This document shows positions 36,424-46,054 of a stretch of DNA of 64,000 bases, in pieces. The stretch is from Chitinophaga pinensis (lineage in GTDB: Bacteria; Bacteroidota; Bacteroidia; M30B66), in assembly GCA_945883545.1 (NCBI GenBank), contig CAMCXT010000004.1, positions 29,124 through 93,123 of the forward strand. The letters run 5' to 3'. The first letter of the stretch is position 1; each line of letters begins with the position of its first letter. The notes under the pieces are model-generated. The model was given only the letters and a program-made list of their open reading frames with translations. It was not told the DNA's origin and did not search any database. Position numbers and translations under genes: made by a program.

Positions 36424-37470
36424 TTACTTCATCCAAATATCAACAAACACAGGCAAATGGTCGCTATATCCGCCGAGATAATTCTTGCCTCCATAGGTTC
36501 TGCTAGGTTCCATTGTGCCGTACTTCTCATTTTTTACGAGTAAAAAGTCGGCCTTCAGCACTTTCGCTTGGTTGAACCAGGTTTGCATTCCTGAGCTTCC
36601 TTTAATCAATGCTTCCGAAGCTAAGAATTGATCCAAAAAGCCCCAATCGCCTTTGTATTGGTGCGAGCCAACACCTTCGCCTTTTTGCCAACCCATCATA
36701 TTGTAAATGCTACCGCTTTTATTGGTTGAGTCAATTTCAGCTTGCATTACCTCACGCATGCTTTTATTGGTAGGATAATCGTTGAAATCTCCCATCAACA
36801 AAATATTGGCGTTTTTCTCATTGGTTTGGATTGAATCGCACAAACGTTTTGCAGCTTTCGCCGCATCCATGCGCTTGGGCTCAGTTTCTGAAGCACCACC
36901 AGAACGACTTGGCCAATGGTTTACCACCAAATGAAGGCTGGATTTATTAGGCAACATACCCTTCACATACAAAAGATCGCGCGTCGGTTTGTCGTTATCG
37001 ACCGAAAAAATTACAGGGTATTTACCGCTCTTCACAAAAGTAAAACGGTCTTTACGGTAAATTAATCCAACATCAATTCCTCTTTTATCTGGCGAATCAT
37101 AATGAACAATCGAGTAGCCTTCTTTTTTTAAATCGGTGTTTTGTAACAAGAAATCCAACACTTTTCTGTTTTCTATCTCCGAAAAACCTACAACATCAGG
37201 AAGTTCTTCACCTCCAACGGCTCTAATCACCTGAGCAATATGTCCAAGTTTTACGTCCAACCGTTCTTGGGTCCATTTTGCTTCAGCAGAGGGCAAAAAA
37301 TCAGCGTCATCAACGCCTTCATCATCCTCAACGTCGAATAAATTTTCAACATTGTAGAACATCACCCGAAACGGTTTCGGCTTTTTCTTTCCCTGCGACT
37401 GATCAAAATTCAGCGCAAAAATCCCAGTGCAAAAAACAGCACCAACAACAAGAAGTGTATACTTATTCAT
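36424..37470 (-). CDS. exported endonuclease/exonuclease/phosphatase (EEP) family protein
   Basis: The 348-residue protein has a signal-like N-terminus (MNKYTLLVVGAVFCTGIFAL) and the EEP fold motifs: VMFYNVENLFD, a metal-binding Glu in GFSEIENRKVL, the catalytic HWPSRSGG and GDFNDYP, and a C-terminal GGYSDHLPVFVDI. It may act as a nuclease or phosphodiesterase outside the cytoplasm; the substrate is not determined. It precedes ffs on the minus strand with its own upstream region, and the roughly 1-kb non-coding repeat region lies behind its start. Confidence 0.87.
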   Translation of the reverse strand: MNKYTLLVVGAVFCTGIFALNFDQSQGKKKPKPFRVMFYNVENLFDVEDDEGVDDADFLPSAEAKWTQERLDVKLGHIAQVIRAVGGEELPDVVGFSEIENRKVLDFLLQNTDLKKEGYSIVHYDSPDKRGIDVGLIYRKDRFTFVKSGKYPVIFSVDNDKPTRDLLYVKGMLPNKSSLHLVVNHWPSRSGGASETEPKRMDAAKAAKRLCDSIQTNEKNANILLMGDFNDYPTNKSMREVMQAEIDSTNKSGSIYNMMGWQKGEGVGSHQYKGDWGFLDQFLASEALIKGSSGMQTWFNQAKVLKADFLLVKNEKYGTMEPSRTYGGKNYLGGYSDHLPVFVDIWMK

Positions 37471-37790
37471 ACTAGTCTATTATTGCTGCAAGTTAGAAAA
37501 GCTATGGTTACCAGCATCTTTAGTAATTGAATTAATTGTTAAGTAATTACATTTTGACTCACCTGGGTTTGATGCGTTTTTTGGGGGGCAAACGGGCTTT
37601 CCGCGGTACACGGTACCCAGCTCCAATCCCTGCCCTTAACTGCTAATTGTGGTCTTGAATTTTCAAATGAACATTGGTTTTTGGTCTTTGAATCCTTTCA
37701 ATTTTCGGGATAATTCATGGTTTAGTGCTTCCTTTAAATTGGTCGAATTACTGCATTGTATCGATCATTTTTGTTCTGGAATTTGATTAC
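37471..37790. other. non-coding stretch before the tandem repeats
   Basis: No credible ORF on either strand. It contains a G-run (TTGGGGGGCAAACGGGC) followed by CCGCGGTACACGGTACCC, resembling repeated intergenic elements common in Bacteroidota genomes, but only one copy is seen here. The rest is AT-rich and featureless. Confidence 0.5.
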
Positions 37791-38270
37791 CCGATTTAAC
37801 CGTTTATATCCGTTTCATTGCCGGATCAGGTTCTCACAATTCATTAGGTTTGCCCGGGAAGGGGATGGTTGGGTTCCCTAAAAAATTAAAATTTTCCACG
37901 CAAGAACTTAGGCATCAGATGCTTTAAGAATTTACAAATTCTTGGTTTTCATCTTGTTAAAATTCAGCTATCCGATTTAACCGTTTATATCCGTTTCTAA
38001 CCGTTTCATTGCCGGATCAGGTTCTCACAATTCATTAGGTTTGCCCGGGAAGGGGATAGTTGGGTTCCCTAAAAAATTAAAATTTTCCACGCAAGAACTT
38101 AGGCATCAGATGCTCTAAGAATTTATAAATGCTTGGTTTTCATCTTGATAAAATCAGCTATCCGATTTAACCGTTTATATCCGTTTCATTGCTGGATCAG
38201 GTTCTCACAATTCATTAGGTTTGCCCGGGAAGGGGATAGTTGGGTTCCCTAATGAAAATTAAAATTCCAA
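37791..38270. repeat. tandem direct repeat, two full copies plus a partial third
   Basis: Unit 1 (37791-37971, 181 bp), unit 2 (37972-38161, 190 bp) and the first about 90 bp of unit 3 (from 38162) begin CCGATTTAACCGTTTATATC and share a near-identical middle (GGTTTGCCCGGGAAGGGGAT). Unit 2 differs from unit 1 by about a 10-bp internal duplication (TCTAACCGTT), a one-base loss and a handful of substitutions. After TTGGGTTCCCTAA the third copy decays. No reading frame crosses it, and there is no CRISPR-like spacer structure. Role unknown; see findings. Confidence 0.9.
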
Positions 38271-38478
38271 CCAAATTGAATGTTATATTGAATTCAATAG
38301 CCTTCATTTTCTGTTCAGTTAATTGATTTTATTCCTTGTCTCTTTTCTAAAAAATCCAACAGTCTACAAATTCCAGTTGCCACTTTCTTTTACCTTATCA
38401 CGTCATAGGGATAAACTCTCAATCTTTTTGCTTTTTGTATAAGTTACAATAACTATCTTAGTCCAAATTTAAGTTTCA
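38271..38478. other. AT-rich leader before the GH16 gene
   Basis: No gene is seen. It has a possible promoter: TTTTTG about 16 nt before TATCTTAG, near 38431-38460, ahead of the ATG at 38479. Confidence 0.35.
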
Positions 38479-39837
38479 ATGAAGCAATTCCTCACTCCAA
38501 TAGCCATTTTATTAGCGACCAATCTATTGGCGATCAATGTCACTTTTAGATTAAACATGAACGGATTGCAAGGCTTCGGAACACCCGAAGTAAATGGAAC
38601 ATTCAATAACTGGTGCGGCAACTGTAATTCAATGTCGGATGCAAACAACGATGGCATCTGGGAAGCAACGCTCAATTTGCCTGCTGGCAACTACGAATAC
38701 AAGTTTTCCTATGATAGTTGGAGTGGTCAGGAGAACTTATCTGCCACTACAGGTTGTTCAGTTACCAATGGCAATTTCACCAATAGAACTTTGAATGTAC
38801 AATCGGATGTAGTTCTTCCAATTGTATGCTGGGGCCTATGTTCCGAATGCCTTCAGCTTGAACCAGAGACTTGGCCCTTGACGTGGTCGGAAGAATTCGA
38901 TGGCAATGAGCTCAATCCAGAAACTTGGTCGTATAATATCGGTACTGGTGCAAGTGGCTGGGGAAACAACGAACTTCAATATTACACCAATGCTCCTGAA
39001 AACGCCCTTGTGAGCAACGGAAGCTTAAAGATCACAGCGAGGAACGAATCGATCAATGGAAGCAATTACTCTTCATCGAGGATCATCACCAATAATCTAT
39101 TCGAATTTCAATATGGTAGGGTAGAAGCACGTATTAAAGTGCCGATGGGGCAAGGCTTGTGGCCTGCATTCTGGATGTTGGGTGGGAATTTCGAAACTGT
39201 GAGTTGGCCGCAATGCGGAGAAATCGATATCATGGAACACATCAACAACGAGCAAGTCATAAGTGGAACCGTTCATTGGAACAACAACAACCACGATTAT
39301 AAAGGCTCTTCAGTGCCATTTACACCAAACGATTTTCATCTCTATGGAATTGTTTGGGACCAAGAAAGTGTTGTTTTTACGCTCGATAATCATCCGTATT
39401 TTGAATTTCCATTTGTTGCTAACAACAATACAGAACAAATTTTTAGGAATCCTTTCTTTTTGATTTTAAACGTCGCTGTTGGTGGAAATTGGCCAGGAAA
39501 TCCTGATGGATCAACTGTTTTTCCTGCTGTAATGGAAGTGGATTATATTCGTTTATATCAGAATGATGTCTCAAAATTAAATGACGATCAAACGGAATCT
39601 GATATTGTTTTGTATCCCAATCCATTTCAAAATACCTTGAATTTTTCACAATTTGATTTATCAGGTGATACACATATCGAAGTGCGCGATTTTACTGGTA
39701 AATTGATTCATTACTCAACCCTGAATCAATTGAATTATTCTGTCAACACAGAGTCTTGGAATGAAGGAATTTATCATGTTTCTATTGTTTCAGGTTCATC
39801 TAAAATTTTTAATTGCAGAACTATCAAGTCGAACTAA
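38479..39837 (+). CDS. secreted GH16 glycoside hydrolase (laminarinase-like) with T9SS type A domain
   Basis: The 452-residue enzyme has a signal peptide (ending LLA), an N-terminal domain resembling starch-binding/CBM48-like domains (MNGLQGFGTPEVNGTFNNWC, residues about 20-110), a GH16 catalytic domain (about 135-370) and a C-terminal sorting domain (LYPNPFQNTLNFSQ to TIKSN). The active site GEIDIME puts the catalytic Glu at 248 and 253 with Asp250. Such enzymes cleave beta-1,3/1,4-glucans. T9SS export would place it outside the cell or on its surface. Substrate use (for example laminarin) is inferred from the family. The neighbouring MFS transporter could take up products, but this is not shown. 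Confidence 0.9.
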   Translation: MKQFLTPIAILLATNLLAINVTFRLNMNGLQGFGTPEVNGTFNNWCGNCNSMSDANNDGIWEATLNLPAGNYEYKFSYDSWSGQENLSATTGCSVTNGNFTNRTLNVQSDVVLPIVCWGLCSECLQLEPETWPLTWSEEFDGNELNPETWSYNIGTGASGWGNNELQYYTNAPENALVSNGSLKITARNESINGSNYSSSRIITNNLFEFQYGRVEARIKVPMGQGLWPAFWMLGGNFETVSWPQCGEIDIMEHINNEQVISGTVHWNNNNHDYKGSSVPFTPNDFHLYGIVWDQESVVFTLDNHPYFEFPFVANNNTEQIFRNPFFLILNVAVGGNWPGNPDGSTVFPAVMEVDYIRLYQNDVSKLNDDQTESDIVLYPNPFQNTLNFSQFDLSGDTHIEVRDFTGKLIHYSTLNQLNYSVNTESWNEGIYHVSIVSGSSKIFNCRTIKSN

Positions 39838-39945
39838 TTTGCTTCTAATTTCTGACTCATTTTTTATTCAGATTAGACGAATACAGTTTATCTTTCGGTT
39901 TTAAATAATGAATTTAGATACAGACATATACAGGTAACTTTATTC

Positions 39946-41187
39946 ATGAATTATTCTCGCCACCAATACAGTTCGCCATTTAATATGGCAGTTTTTGCTG
40001 CAGGTTTAGGATTTTTTGTTGATGCGTTCGATTTGTTGCTTTTCAATGTTATTCGCATTCCAAGTCTCAAATCATTGGGTTTTTCGGGTGATGATTTAAC
40101 TTTTGCAGGTGAATCATTGTTGGCCATACAAATGGCAGGAATGATGGTGGGCGGAGTTTTAAGCGGCGTTTTAGCCGATCGGAAAGGCCGAGCCACAGTG
40201 CTGTTTGGTTCAATCCTCTTGTATTCGATTGCTAACTTGGCAAATGCTGCAGTGACTGATTTCACTTCATATGCAATTCTTAGGTTCTTTGCAGGTGTTG
40301 GTTTAGCAGGCGAATTAGGCGCTGGTATTGTGCTTGTTGGTGAGAAAATGACTTCAGAAAAACGAGGTTTGGGTACAATTCTCGTCGCCACATTAGGAGG
40401 TTTAGGTGCCATTTGTGCTGGGTTAGCTGGAGATCTACTCCATTGGCGAACTGCCTATATTGTTGCAGGTGCAGCCGGTTTATTGCTTTTGTTTCTTCGA
40501 ATGAAAAACCTTGAAACAGCAATGTTCAAGAAATCTATTCAAAACGAAGGCATTCAACATGGTAATTTCTTCATGTTGTTCAAACCAACCGAGCGCTTTC
40601 AAAGATTTTTGAAATCTGTACTAATTGGTGTCCCCATTTGGTATTGCGTGGGAATGCTCATTTCATTTATGCCCGATTTGGCTTCTCAAACAGGAAATAC
40701 CCCAGCAAATCTTGGTACTTGCTTCATTCTTTTTCAAGTTGGAATTGCATCTGGAGATCTGAGCTCAGGTTTGTTTAGTCAATTCTTTAAAAATAGAATG
40801 AAAGTAATGACTTTTTATATGCTCATAGCTTTTATAACGTGTTTGATTTGGTTTCTCAATTTCCAATTGTGGAATCTTGCGATTTCCTTGGTATTGCTTT
40901 CTTTTTTAATGGGATTTGGTTGTGGATATTTAAGCGTATTTGTTACAACTACAGCAGAAACATTTGGAACCAACTTGCGAGTTACAGCAACGTCTTCTGT
41001 TACCAATTTTATGCGAGGATCGGTATCAATATTAATTCCATTGCAGATTTTACTCCGAAATTGTTTTGATTTATCCCTAATGTATACGCTCAGTATAATT
41101 GGCGTTTTGGTTTGGCTACTTGCCTTTTATTCGGTTTTAAAATCCAAAGAAACTTTTGGACGGGATCTTGATTTCTACGAAGAATAA
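39946..41187 (+). CDS. MFS transporter
   Basis: The 413-residue protein has about 12 transmembrane segments and motif A between helices 2 and 3 (GVLADRKGR), plus FVDAFDLLLFNV in helix 1, as in sugar or metabolite:H+ symporters of the MFS. The substrate is unknown. A -7-like TAACTTTA lies 3 nt before the start ATG. The gene follows the GH16 gene by 108 nt in the same direction and converges on the DUF1569 gene with a 7-nt gap. Confidence 0.88.
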   Translation: MNYSRHQYSSPFNMAVFAAGLGFFVDAFDLLLFNVIRIPSLKSLGFSGDDLTFAGESLLAIQMAGMMVGGVLSGVLADRKGRATVLFGSILLYSIANLANAAVTDFTSYAILRFFAGVGLAGELGAGIVLVGEKMTSEKRGLGTILVATLGGLGAICAGLAGDLLHWRTAYIVAGAAGLLLLFLRMKNLETAMFKKSIQNEGIQHGNFFMLFKPTERFQRFLKSVLIGVPIWYCVGMLISFMPDLASQTGNTPANLGTCFILFQVGIASGDLSSGLFSQFFKNRMKVMTFYMLIAFITCLIWFLNFQLWNLAISLVLLSFLMGFGCGYLSVFVTTTAETFGTNLRVTATSSVTNFMRGSVSILIPLQILLRNCFDLSLMYTLSIIGVLVWLLAFYSVLKSKETFGRDLDFYEE

Positions 41188-41194
41188 AAATCAT

Positions 41195-41653
41195 TTAAAC
41201 ATTAAACTGAGATAAATGATGGTCCAAGTGTTTGTAAAACATATTGTTCCATTCTGTAGTGCTGAGCTGACCAAAAGAATGCGACTCCTTGTTGTTAAAT
41301 CCAGCTCCACCAATTTCTACAGCTTTTTTTAAGTAATTAATTAATCTAGTTTTTTCAGTCTGAAAATCTTTGGATGATTTAATCAGAAATTCAGGTGATG
41401 TTTGTGAATTGTGTTTATAGGGAGTTTCATTTGTTACCAATTTCTTGACGAAGGTCTTCAACAAAAAAGCTTTCACTGCGCCTGGCTTCTTGTGTTTGTT
41501 TTCAAAACACATCTCATAAGTAACATTGCAGTGTGCTAACATTTGTGCAACATCCATTTTTCCCCAGTTGGGCCTTGATTTTTCTGTTAGTTGGTTAATT
41601 CTTCCAACAAGCTGATGTGTAACTTCTGCGGAGAAAATATTGGGTAATGCCAT
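41195..41653 (-). CDS. DUF1569 (DinB-like) protein
   Basis: The 152 residues match DUF1569: LVGRINQLTEKSRPNWGKMDVAQMLAHCNVTYEM near the start and SFGQLSTTEWNNMFYKHLDHHLSQF at the end, with the His residues expected for a DinB-type metal-binding four-helix bundle. No substrate is known; DinB-fold proteins include thiol transferases. The gene lies just downstream of the TolC/permease/adaptor operon on the same strand, 26 nt behind the TolC gene, and might be its last member. Confidence 0.8.
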   Translation of the reverse strand: MALPNIFSAEVTHQLVGRINQLTEKSRPNWGKMDVAQMLAHCNVTYEMCFENKHKKPGAVKAFLLKTFVKKLVTNETPYKHNSQTSPEFLIKSSKDFQTEKTRLINYLKKAVEIGGAGFNNKESHSFGQLSTTEWNNMFYKHLDHHLSQFNV

Positions 41654-41679
41654 TGTTCTGTTAATTGATTAGATTAATG

Positions 41680-43137
41680 TTAGTTTTTAATAGGCAAAAG
41701 TGTAGCATTTTTCTCAAAATCGAAAAGTGTTGTTCTTCTAAGTTGATACCATGTAACCCAAAAATCTCGCAAAGTGCTCACATAACTAATAATTGCTTGA
41801 TCTTTTTCGTTTTGAGCGATCAATAAATTGGTGATTTCCATCGTTCCAATTTTATAACGGTTTCTAGCCGCTTCAAACCTTTTTTTCGCAATGGTATCGG
41901 CCTTCGAAGAGATTTCAACACTGGTTTTTAATTGTTTCAATTGTAATGCCAAACCAATTGCATCGGTTTCTAATTGCTGCAAACTAGCCGCTGTTGATTG
42001 CAGTGTTGCATCATATGCATATTGTGCAGCTTTTTGTGCTGACCTATTCGACCCAAAACCCATAATTGGGATACTGAATCCTAATCCTGCATATTGAGAG
42101 TTTACAGGCGCTGCCAATGCTTGATCGATTGTTGTGCCCGTTTGGTTCAAACCGTAACTCAGAATGATATCCGATTGAGGCAATCGACTTAGCTTAGCTT
42201 CACTTAATTGTCGATTTACTTGATTGATATTGATTTCATTGGCAATTAGATCGCTTCTGTTCTTCAATGCTTCTTGCCTCGATTTTTCGGGATCAGGAAC
42301 ATTAATAGGTAATTGAAGCGGAGCAAGCAAAACAATTTTACTGTCTAATTTTCCAGTATAACGCTCCAGTTGACGACGTGCAAGTTCCACTTGAAGGGTT
42401 TGTTGCTCCACCGAATTGCGTGCATTGGTGTAACTTAATTCAACTTGTAATAGTTCACTTTCTGCAATTTTTCCAACTCCATATCTCCCTTTTGCAATTC
42501 TATAAATTGTATCGTTCATCGTTTCATTTAATTCGGCATTTAACAATTGCAATTGTGCAATATATAAATCGAAATATCTTGTAATAACCTCTGCATTTAA
42601 TGCTTCTATTTGCTCTACTTGTTGGCGTGTGGCCAATTCAAGCCTGAGTTTACTCTGTTTCCAATTAAATTTTTGAATGTTAAATTGAAACAATGGTTGA
42701 TAGAAGGTAATTTGTAAAGGATTGGTTTGATAGAAAGTTGAGTTTTCAGCTTCAAAGATATCCCCACGATTTATTCTACTTTCGAGTAAAATAGAGCCTC
42801 CAGTTGCCGGAATTGATTGACTTAACGATAATCCAACATTTGAGTATGCTTGCCTTACAGGAATAAATTGAAACGAACCATCAGGTTGAAGTACTTGATT
42901 AATTCTTCTTTGATATCCCGGTAAATCAGCATTTAATCTAATTTGTGGAGCTCTATTTCCCAATGCTGCCTTGTACAACCACTTATTGCTTTCATAGGTT
43001 GATTGTATTTGTTTGGCCACCGGACTGTTTGCTGTCGACTGTTCCAAGGCTTGTTGTAAACTCAACAAGGTTTGCCCATTTAGTGTTTGACCGAGCAAAA
43101 ATGCACCAAACAATACGATGAGAATTTGTTTATTCAT
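41680..43137 (-). CDS. TolC family outer membrane channel
   Basis: The 485-residue protein (ATG 43137, MNKQILIVLFGAF; the ORF track begins five codons earlier) has a signal peptide and two TolC repeats rich in coiled coil (SLQQALEQSTANSPV at the start; ARNRYKIGTMEITNLL near the end). It should form the outer membrane exit duct for the MacB-type permease and adaptor encoded directly upstream, with which it overlaps by 8 nt. It is distinct from the second TolC homologue at 60246. Confidence 0.9.
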   Translation of the reverse strand: MNKQILIVLFGAFLLGQTLNGQTLLSLQQALEQSTANSPVAKQIQSTYESNKWLYKAALGNRAPQIRLNADLPGYQRRINQVLQPDGSFQFIPVRQAYSNVGLSLSQSIPATGGSILLESRINRGDIFEAENSTFYQTNPLQITFYQPLFQFNIQKFNWKQSKLRLELATRQQVEQIEALNAEVITRYFDLYIAQLQLLNAELNETMNDTIYRIAKGRYGVGKIAESELLQVELSYTNARNSVEQQTLQVELARRQLERYTGKLDSKIVLLAPLQLPINVPDPEKSRQEALKNRSDLIANEININQVNRQLSEAKLSRLPQSDIILSYGLNQTGTTIDQALAAPVNSQYAGLGFSIPIMGFGSNRSAQKAAQYAYDATLQSTAASLQQLETDAIGLALQLKQLKTSVEISSKADTIAKKRFEAARNRYKIGTMEITNLLIAQNEKDQAIISYVSTLRDFWVTWYQLRRTTLFDFEKNATLLPIKN

Positions 43138-44491
43138 AGCGTAATGATTCAATTGGATTTTGTTGTGATGCTTTTCTAGCTGGATAAATTCCGAAAATCA
43201 ATCCGACACTTACTGAAACAAAGAAGGAAATGACCACCGAAGTGCCTGAAATCACTGTTTCGATATCTGCGAATATTTCGATTAAATATGAAAATACAAT
43301 GCCGAGGATAATTCCTAAAATGCCTCCACTTAAACTGATAACAATAGCTTCAGCAATAAATTGATACACAATATCGGCTCTTCTCGCACCAATGGCAAGG
43401 CGCAATCCAATTTCTTTGATCCGCTCAAGCACCGATGCCAACATGATATTCATAATTCCAATTCCACCCACCAACAATGAAATCCCGGCAATTACAGCCA
43501 AAACCAAATTAAATAGTTTCCTTGTTTTTTGTTCTTGTTTGAGCAGCAATTCGGGCACTACAATTTCATAATCTTCAGCACCGAAATGCCGTCTTTTTAA
43601 TAGTTTGTCGATTACTTCCACTGCAGGTTCCATCGAATTGCTTTCCTGCATTGTAACTACCAAACGATCGAGCTGATTGTAATTTACAACGGCTACAGAT
43701 TTACTTGAACTTTCGCCTGTTTCTTCTGCGTTGGCTTGTTCTTCTTGATACCGTTTGATTTCTTCTTTCGTTACTTCTGAGCGGTTCATCACACGCATCA
43801 AAAAGGTTTGTATAGGCACATACACTTCTTGGTTCACGTTTCGGATGCTCAATTTCGACATTGATTTTTCATCCACTTTTCTGTCATCCAATATCCCAAT
43901 TACCTTAAACCAGGTTCCACCACATTTAATTGGCTGCCCAATGGCTTCGGTATTTGCAAAAAGCTTCGATTGAATTCCTCTGCCAATCAAGCAAACGGGC
44001 ATCGAATTTTCCCACTGCAAGTCAGAAAATGATTGTCCTTGGGTTACCGAAATTCCACTGGTTTCAAAATAGGCATTTGTAATTCCAAGTAACTTGCCTT
44101 TTGTCTTTAATCCATTGGTGAAAAATACCATTTCACTCTCAATTTCGGGGCTCACCGATTTTACTCCTGGAACAGTTTGTTGAATGTTTTCAGAATCAGC
44201 CAAACTTAAGCCTGGTGAGAACTTCTCGTTTTCTTGTCCGGGTTTTCGGTTCTTCTGTTCCTCTTCGGTTTTAGGCTCAGGAAGTTTTATTTTGATAACA
44301 ATATTGTTGCTTCCAATTTGCTTGATTTGTTCGAGAATTTCTTTTTCAGCGCCGTTCCCAATCGCCAACATGGCAATCACAGCTGCTACACCAAAAATAA
44401 TCCCCAATGATGTTAGTACCGCCCTGAAACGGTTGTTTATCACGGCATCTAAGCCATTTTTAAGATTAAAGAGGACACGTTCTCTCTCCAT
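43130..44491 (-). CDS. MacB-type ABC transporter permease
   Basis: The 453-residue permease, from ATG 44491, has one N-terminal transmembrane helix (ITSLGIIFGVAAVIAMLAIG-like, after ALKNGLDAV), a large periplasmic MacB_PCD domain and three C-terminal helices (LVLAVIAGISLLVGGIGIMNIML; LGIILGIVFSYLIEIF; VSVGLIFGIYPARKA). It would act with the adaptor one base upstream and the TolC behind it as a MacAB-like pump, but no ABC ATPase gene stands in this operon or elsewhere in the window, so the ATPase must be encoded elsewhere. Confidence 0.93.
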   Translation of the reverse strand: MERERVLFNLKNGLDAVINNRFRAVLTSLGIIFGVAAVIAMLAIGNGAEKEILEQIKQIGSNNIVIKIKLPEPKTEEEQKNRKPGQENEKFSPGLSLADSENIQQTVPGVKSVSPEIESEMVFFTNGLKTKGKLLGITNAYFETSGISVTQGQSFSDLQWENSMPVCLIGRGIQSKLFANTEAIGQPIKCGGTWFKVIGILDDRKVDEKSMSKLSIRNVNQEVYVPIQTFLMRVMNRSEVTKEEIKRYQEEQANAEETGESSSKSVAVVNYNQLDRLVVTMQESNSMEPAVEVIDKLLKRRHFGAEDYEIVVPELLLKQEQKTRKLFNLVLAVIAGISLLVGGIGIMNIMLASVLERIKEIGLRLAIGARRADIVYQFIAEAIVISLSGGILGIILGIVFSYLIEIFADIETVISGTSVVISFFVSVSVGLIFGIYPARKASQQNPIESLRYE

Positions 44492-44492
44492 C

Positions 44493-45902
44493 TTATTCCA
44501 CAATTACTGTTGATTCCTCAGGATTTCCGGTGTTTCGTTTAGCAGGTTGTGCTTTTGCCAAATGGTCGAGCAACTTCTTCTGTTCTGTAGGATCAATCCA
44601 CGGTTTTGGTGGAGCTGGCTTTTGCGATAATTTCTCAGTTTCTATGCCGGTCGTATCGCCTGGAGTGCTCAAATACACTTCATCTCCAGCTTCTAAACCA
44701 CTGTAAACCAATGCCGATTGATCGTTCAATGCAGCCACAAGCACTTCTTGTTTATTGAAGGTTCCTCCTTTCTTTTTCCACACGTAGCTGATCGATTTGT
44801 CGGTGGTTAACGCTTCCAGCGGAATACTCATGGCTTCTTTGTACTCCTCAATATGAATGGTGTTGCTGGTAGTCATTGATGGCCGTAACGTAGAATCAGG
44901 ATTCAACACGTCGATCACCACTTCAAATACTTTTGCATCTTGATTCGGCCGCTGTTCTCCGATGTTGGCAACTTGAACAACGACACCTTTTAGTTTTTTG
45001 TCGGGCTCTGCATCTAAACTGATGTCGGCGGCTTGACCAGGTTTTATTTTTCGAATATCCACCTCGTTCACATAAGTCAACACTTGTACTTCACGTAAAT
45101 CGGGCAGTGTAGCTACAGCTGGTTCCCATGGTGAGATGTTGCTACCTATAATTTTCTTGCTCCCATTCCAATTTTTAACATAAATCACCATGCCGTCTTT
45201 TGGAGCTTTGATGTCCATTTTTTGCAGCAAGTCATTGATTCGGTCTAATCCATTTTGGGCTTTCGACAAATCGGCATAGATGATTTCAACTTTTGTCGCT
45301 GCTTGTGCAACCTTGGTTTGGTAATTCTCGACTTTTTGCTTGTAGTTCCGATCAGCTTTTTCGAGTGCTAATTGCTTTTGTTGCTGGTATGCAGGAGCTT
45401 CGTAGATCGATTGTTCAACTTCAAGTCTTGCTTCTTCCCGCGCCGATTTCAAGTTGAGTAGTTCATCTCTCGAATCGCGCAAAGTAATGGCAGTATCGAG
45501 GCGAGCCTGTTTAAATTCGGATGATTTTTTATCCACCTCAAGAACTGCCTCTTGAAGCATCGTCATGATGGGCGTTTTGTCTAAGGATGCCACGAAGTCG
45601 CCTTCTTTTACCAGTGTACCTTCTGGAACTAATTCCTGAATTTTGGTTCCATTCCACATTCCCGCTTGTTGCATTTCTGCGCCAGGAGCATCAATGTTTT
45701 TCTGATTTTTAGCCTTGATTTCTCCCGTGGTTTGCACCGAGATACTGAAAAGTCCTTTCGATACTGGTGCAGTAAGAACCAATCCTTGACTTGCTTTTGA
45801 ACCTCCGAAGAAAATCAAGTAAATGGCAATGACTACAACTACAACAGCTGTAATCGGAACGATTTTTTTCTTCTTCGGTGAAGCTGTAGTTGCTTTATTC
45901 AT
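44493..45902 (-). CDS. periplasmic adaptor (HlyD/MacA-like)
   Basis: The 469-residue membrane fusion protein has an N-terminal anchor (VPITAVVVVVIAIYLIFF), a biotinyl-lipoyl-like part, a long coiled-coil hairpin (about 120-220) and beta-barrel regions, ending in a Pro-rich tail. It bridges inner membrane permease and TolC. A perfect -7 box TATATTTG lies upstream at 45922-45929, making it the likely first gene of adaptor-permease-TolC(-DUF1569). Confidence 0.9.
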   Translation of the reverse strand: MNKATTASPKKKKIVPITAVVVVVIAIYLIFFGGSKASQGLVLTAPVSKGLFSISVQTTGEIKAKNQKNIDAPGAEMQQAGMWNGTKIQELVPEGTLVKEGDFVASLDKTPIMTMLQEAVLEVDKKSSEFKQARLDTAITLRDSRDELLNLKSAREEARLEVEQSIYEAPAYQQQKQLALEKADRNYKQKVENYQTKVAQAATKVEIIYADLSKAQNGLDRINDLLQKMDIKAPKDGMVIYVKNWNGSKKIIGSNISPWEPAVATLPDLREVQVLTYVNEVDIRKIKPGQAADISLDAEPDKKLKGVVVQVANIGEQRPNQDAKVFEVVIDVLNPDSTLRPSMTTSNTIHIEEYKEAMSIPLEALTTDKSISYVWKKKGGTFNKQEVLVAALNDQSALVYSGLEAGDEVYLSTPGDTTGIETEKLSQKPAPPKPWIDPTEQKKLLDHLAKAQPAKRNTGNPEESTVIVE

Positions 45903-46054
45903 TGTTGATGGGGTGATGAGGCAAATATATCTTTTTTCGAATAGGTGTTTATACTTATCAGTCCAACATCTTGAACGCTTCCTTCTTTTCTAAATTGTTT
46001 ATAATTGTGATTAATGATGAATGTCGAAAATTTGATGATTGTGGACTGATTGTT

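Noticed and set aside
37791-38270. Direct repeats as CRISPR array
   Set aside because: Units are 181-190 bp and directly adjacent, with no spacers of even size and no cas genes near.
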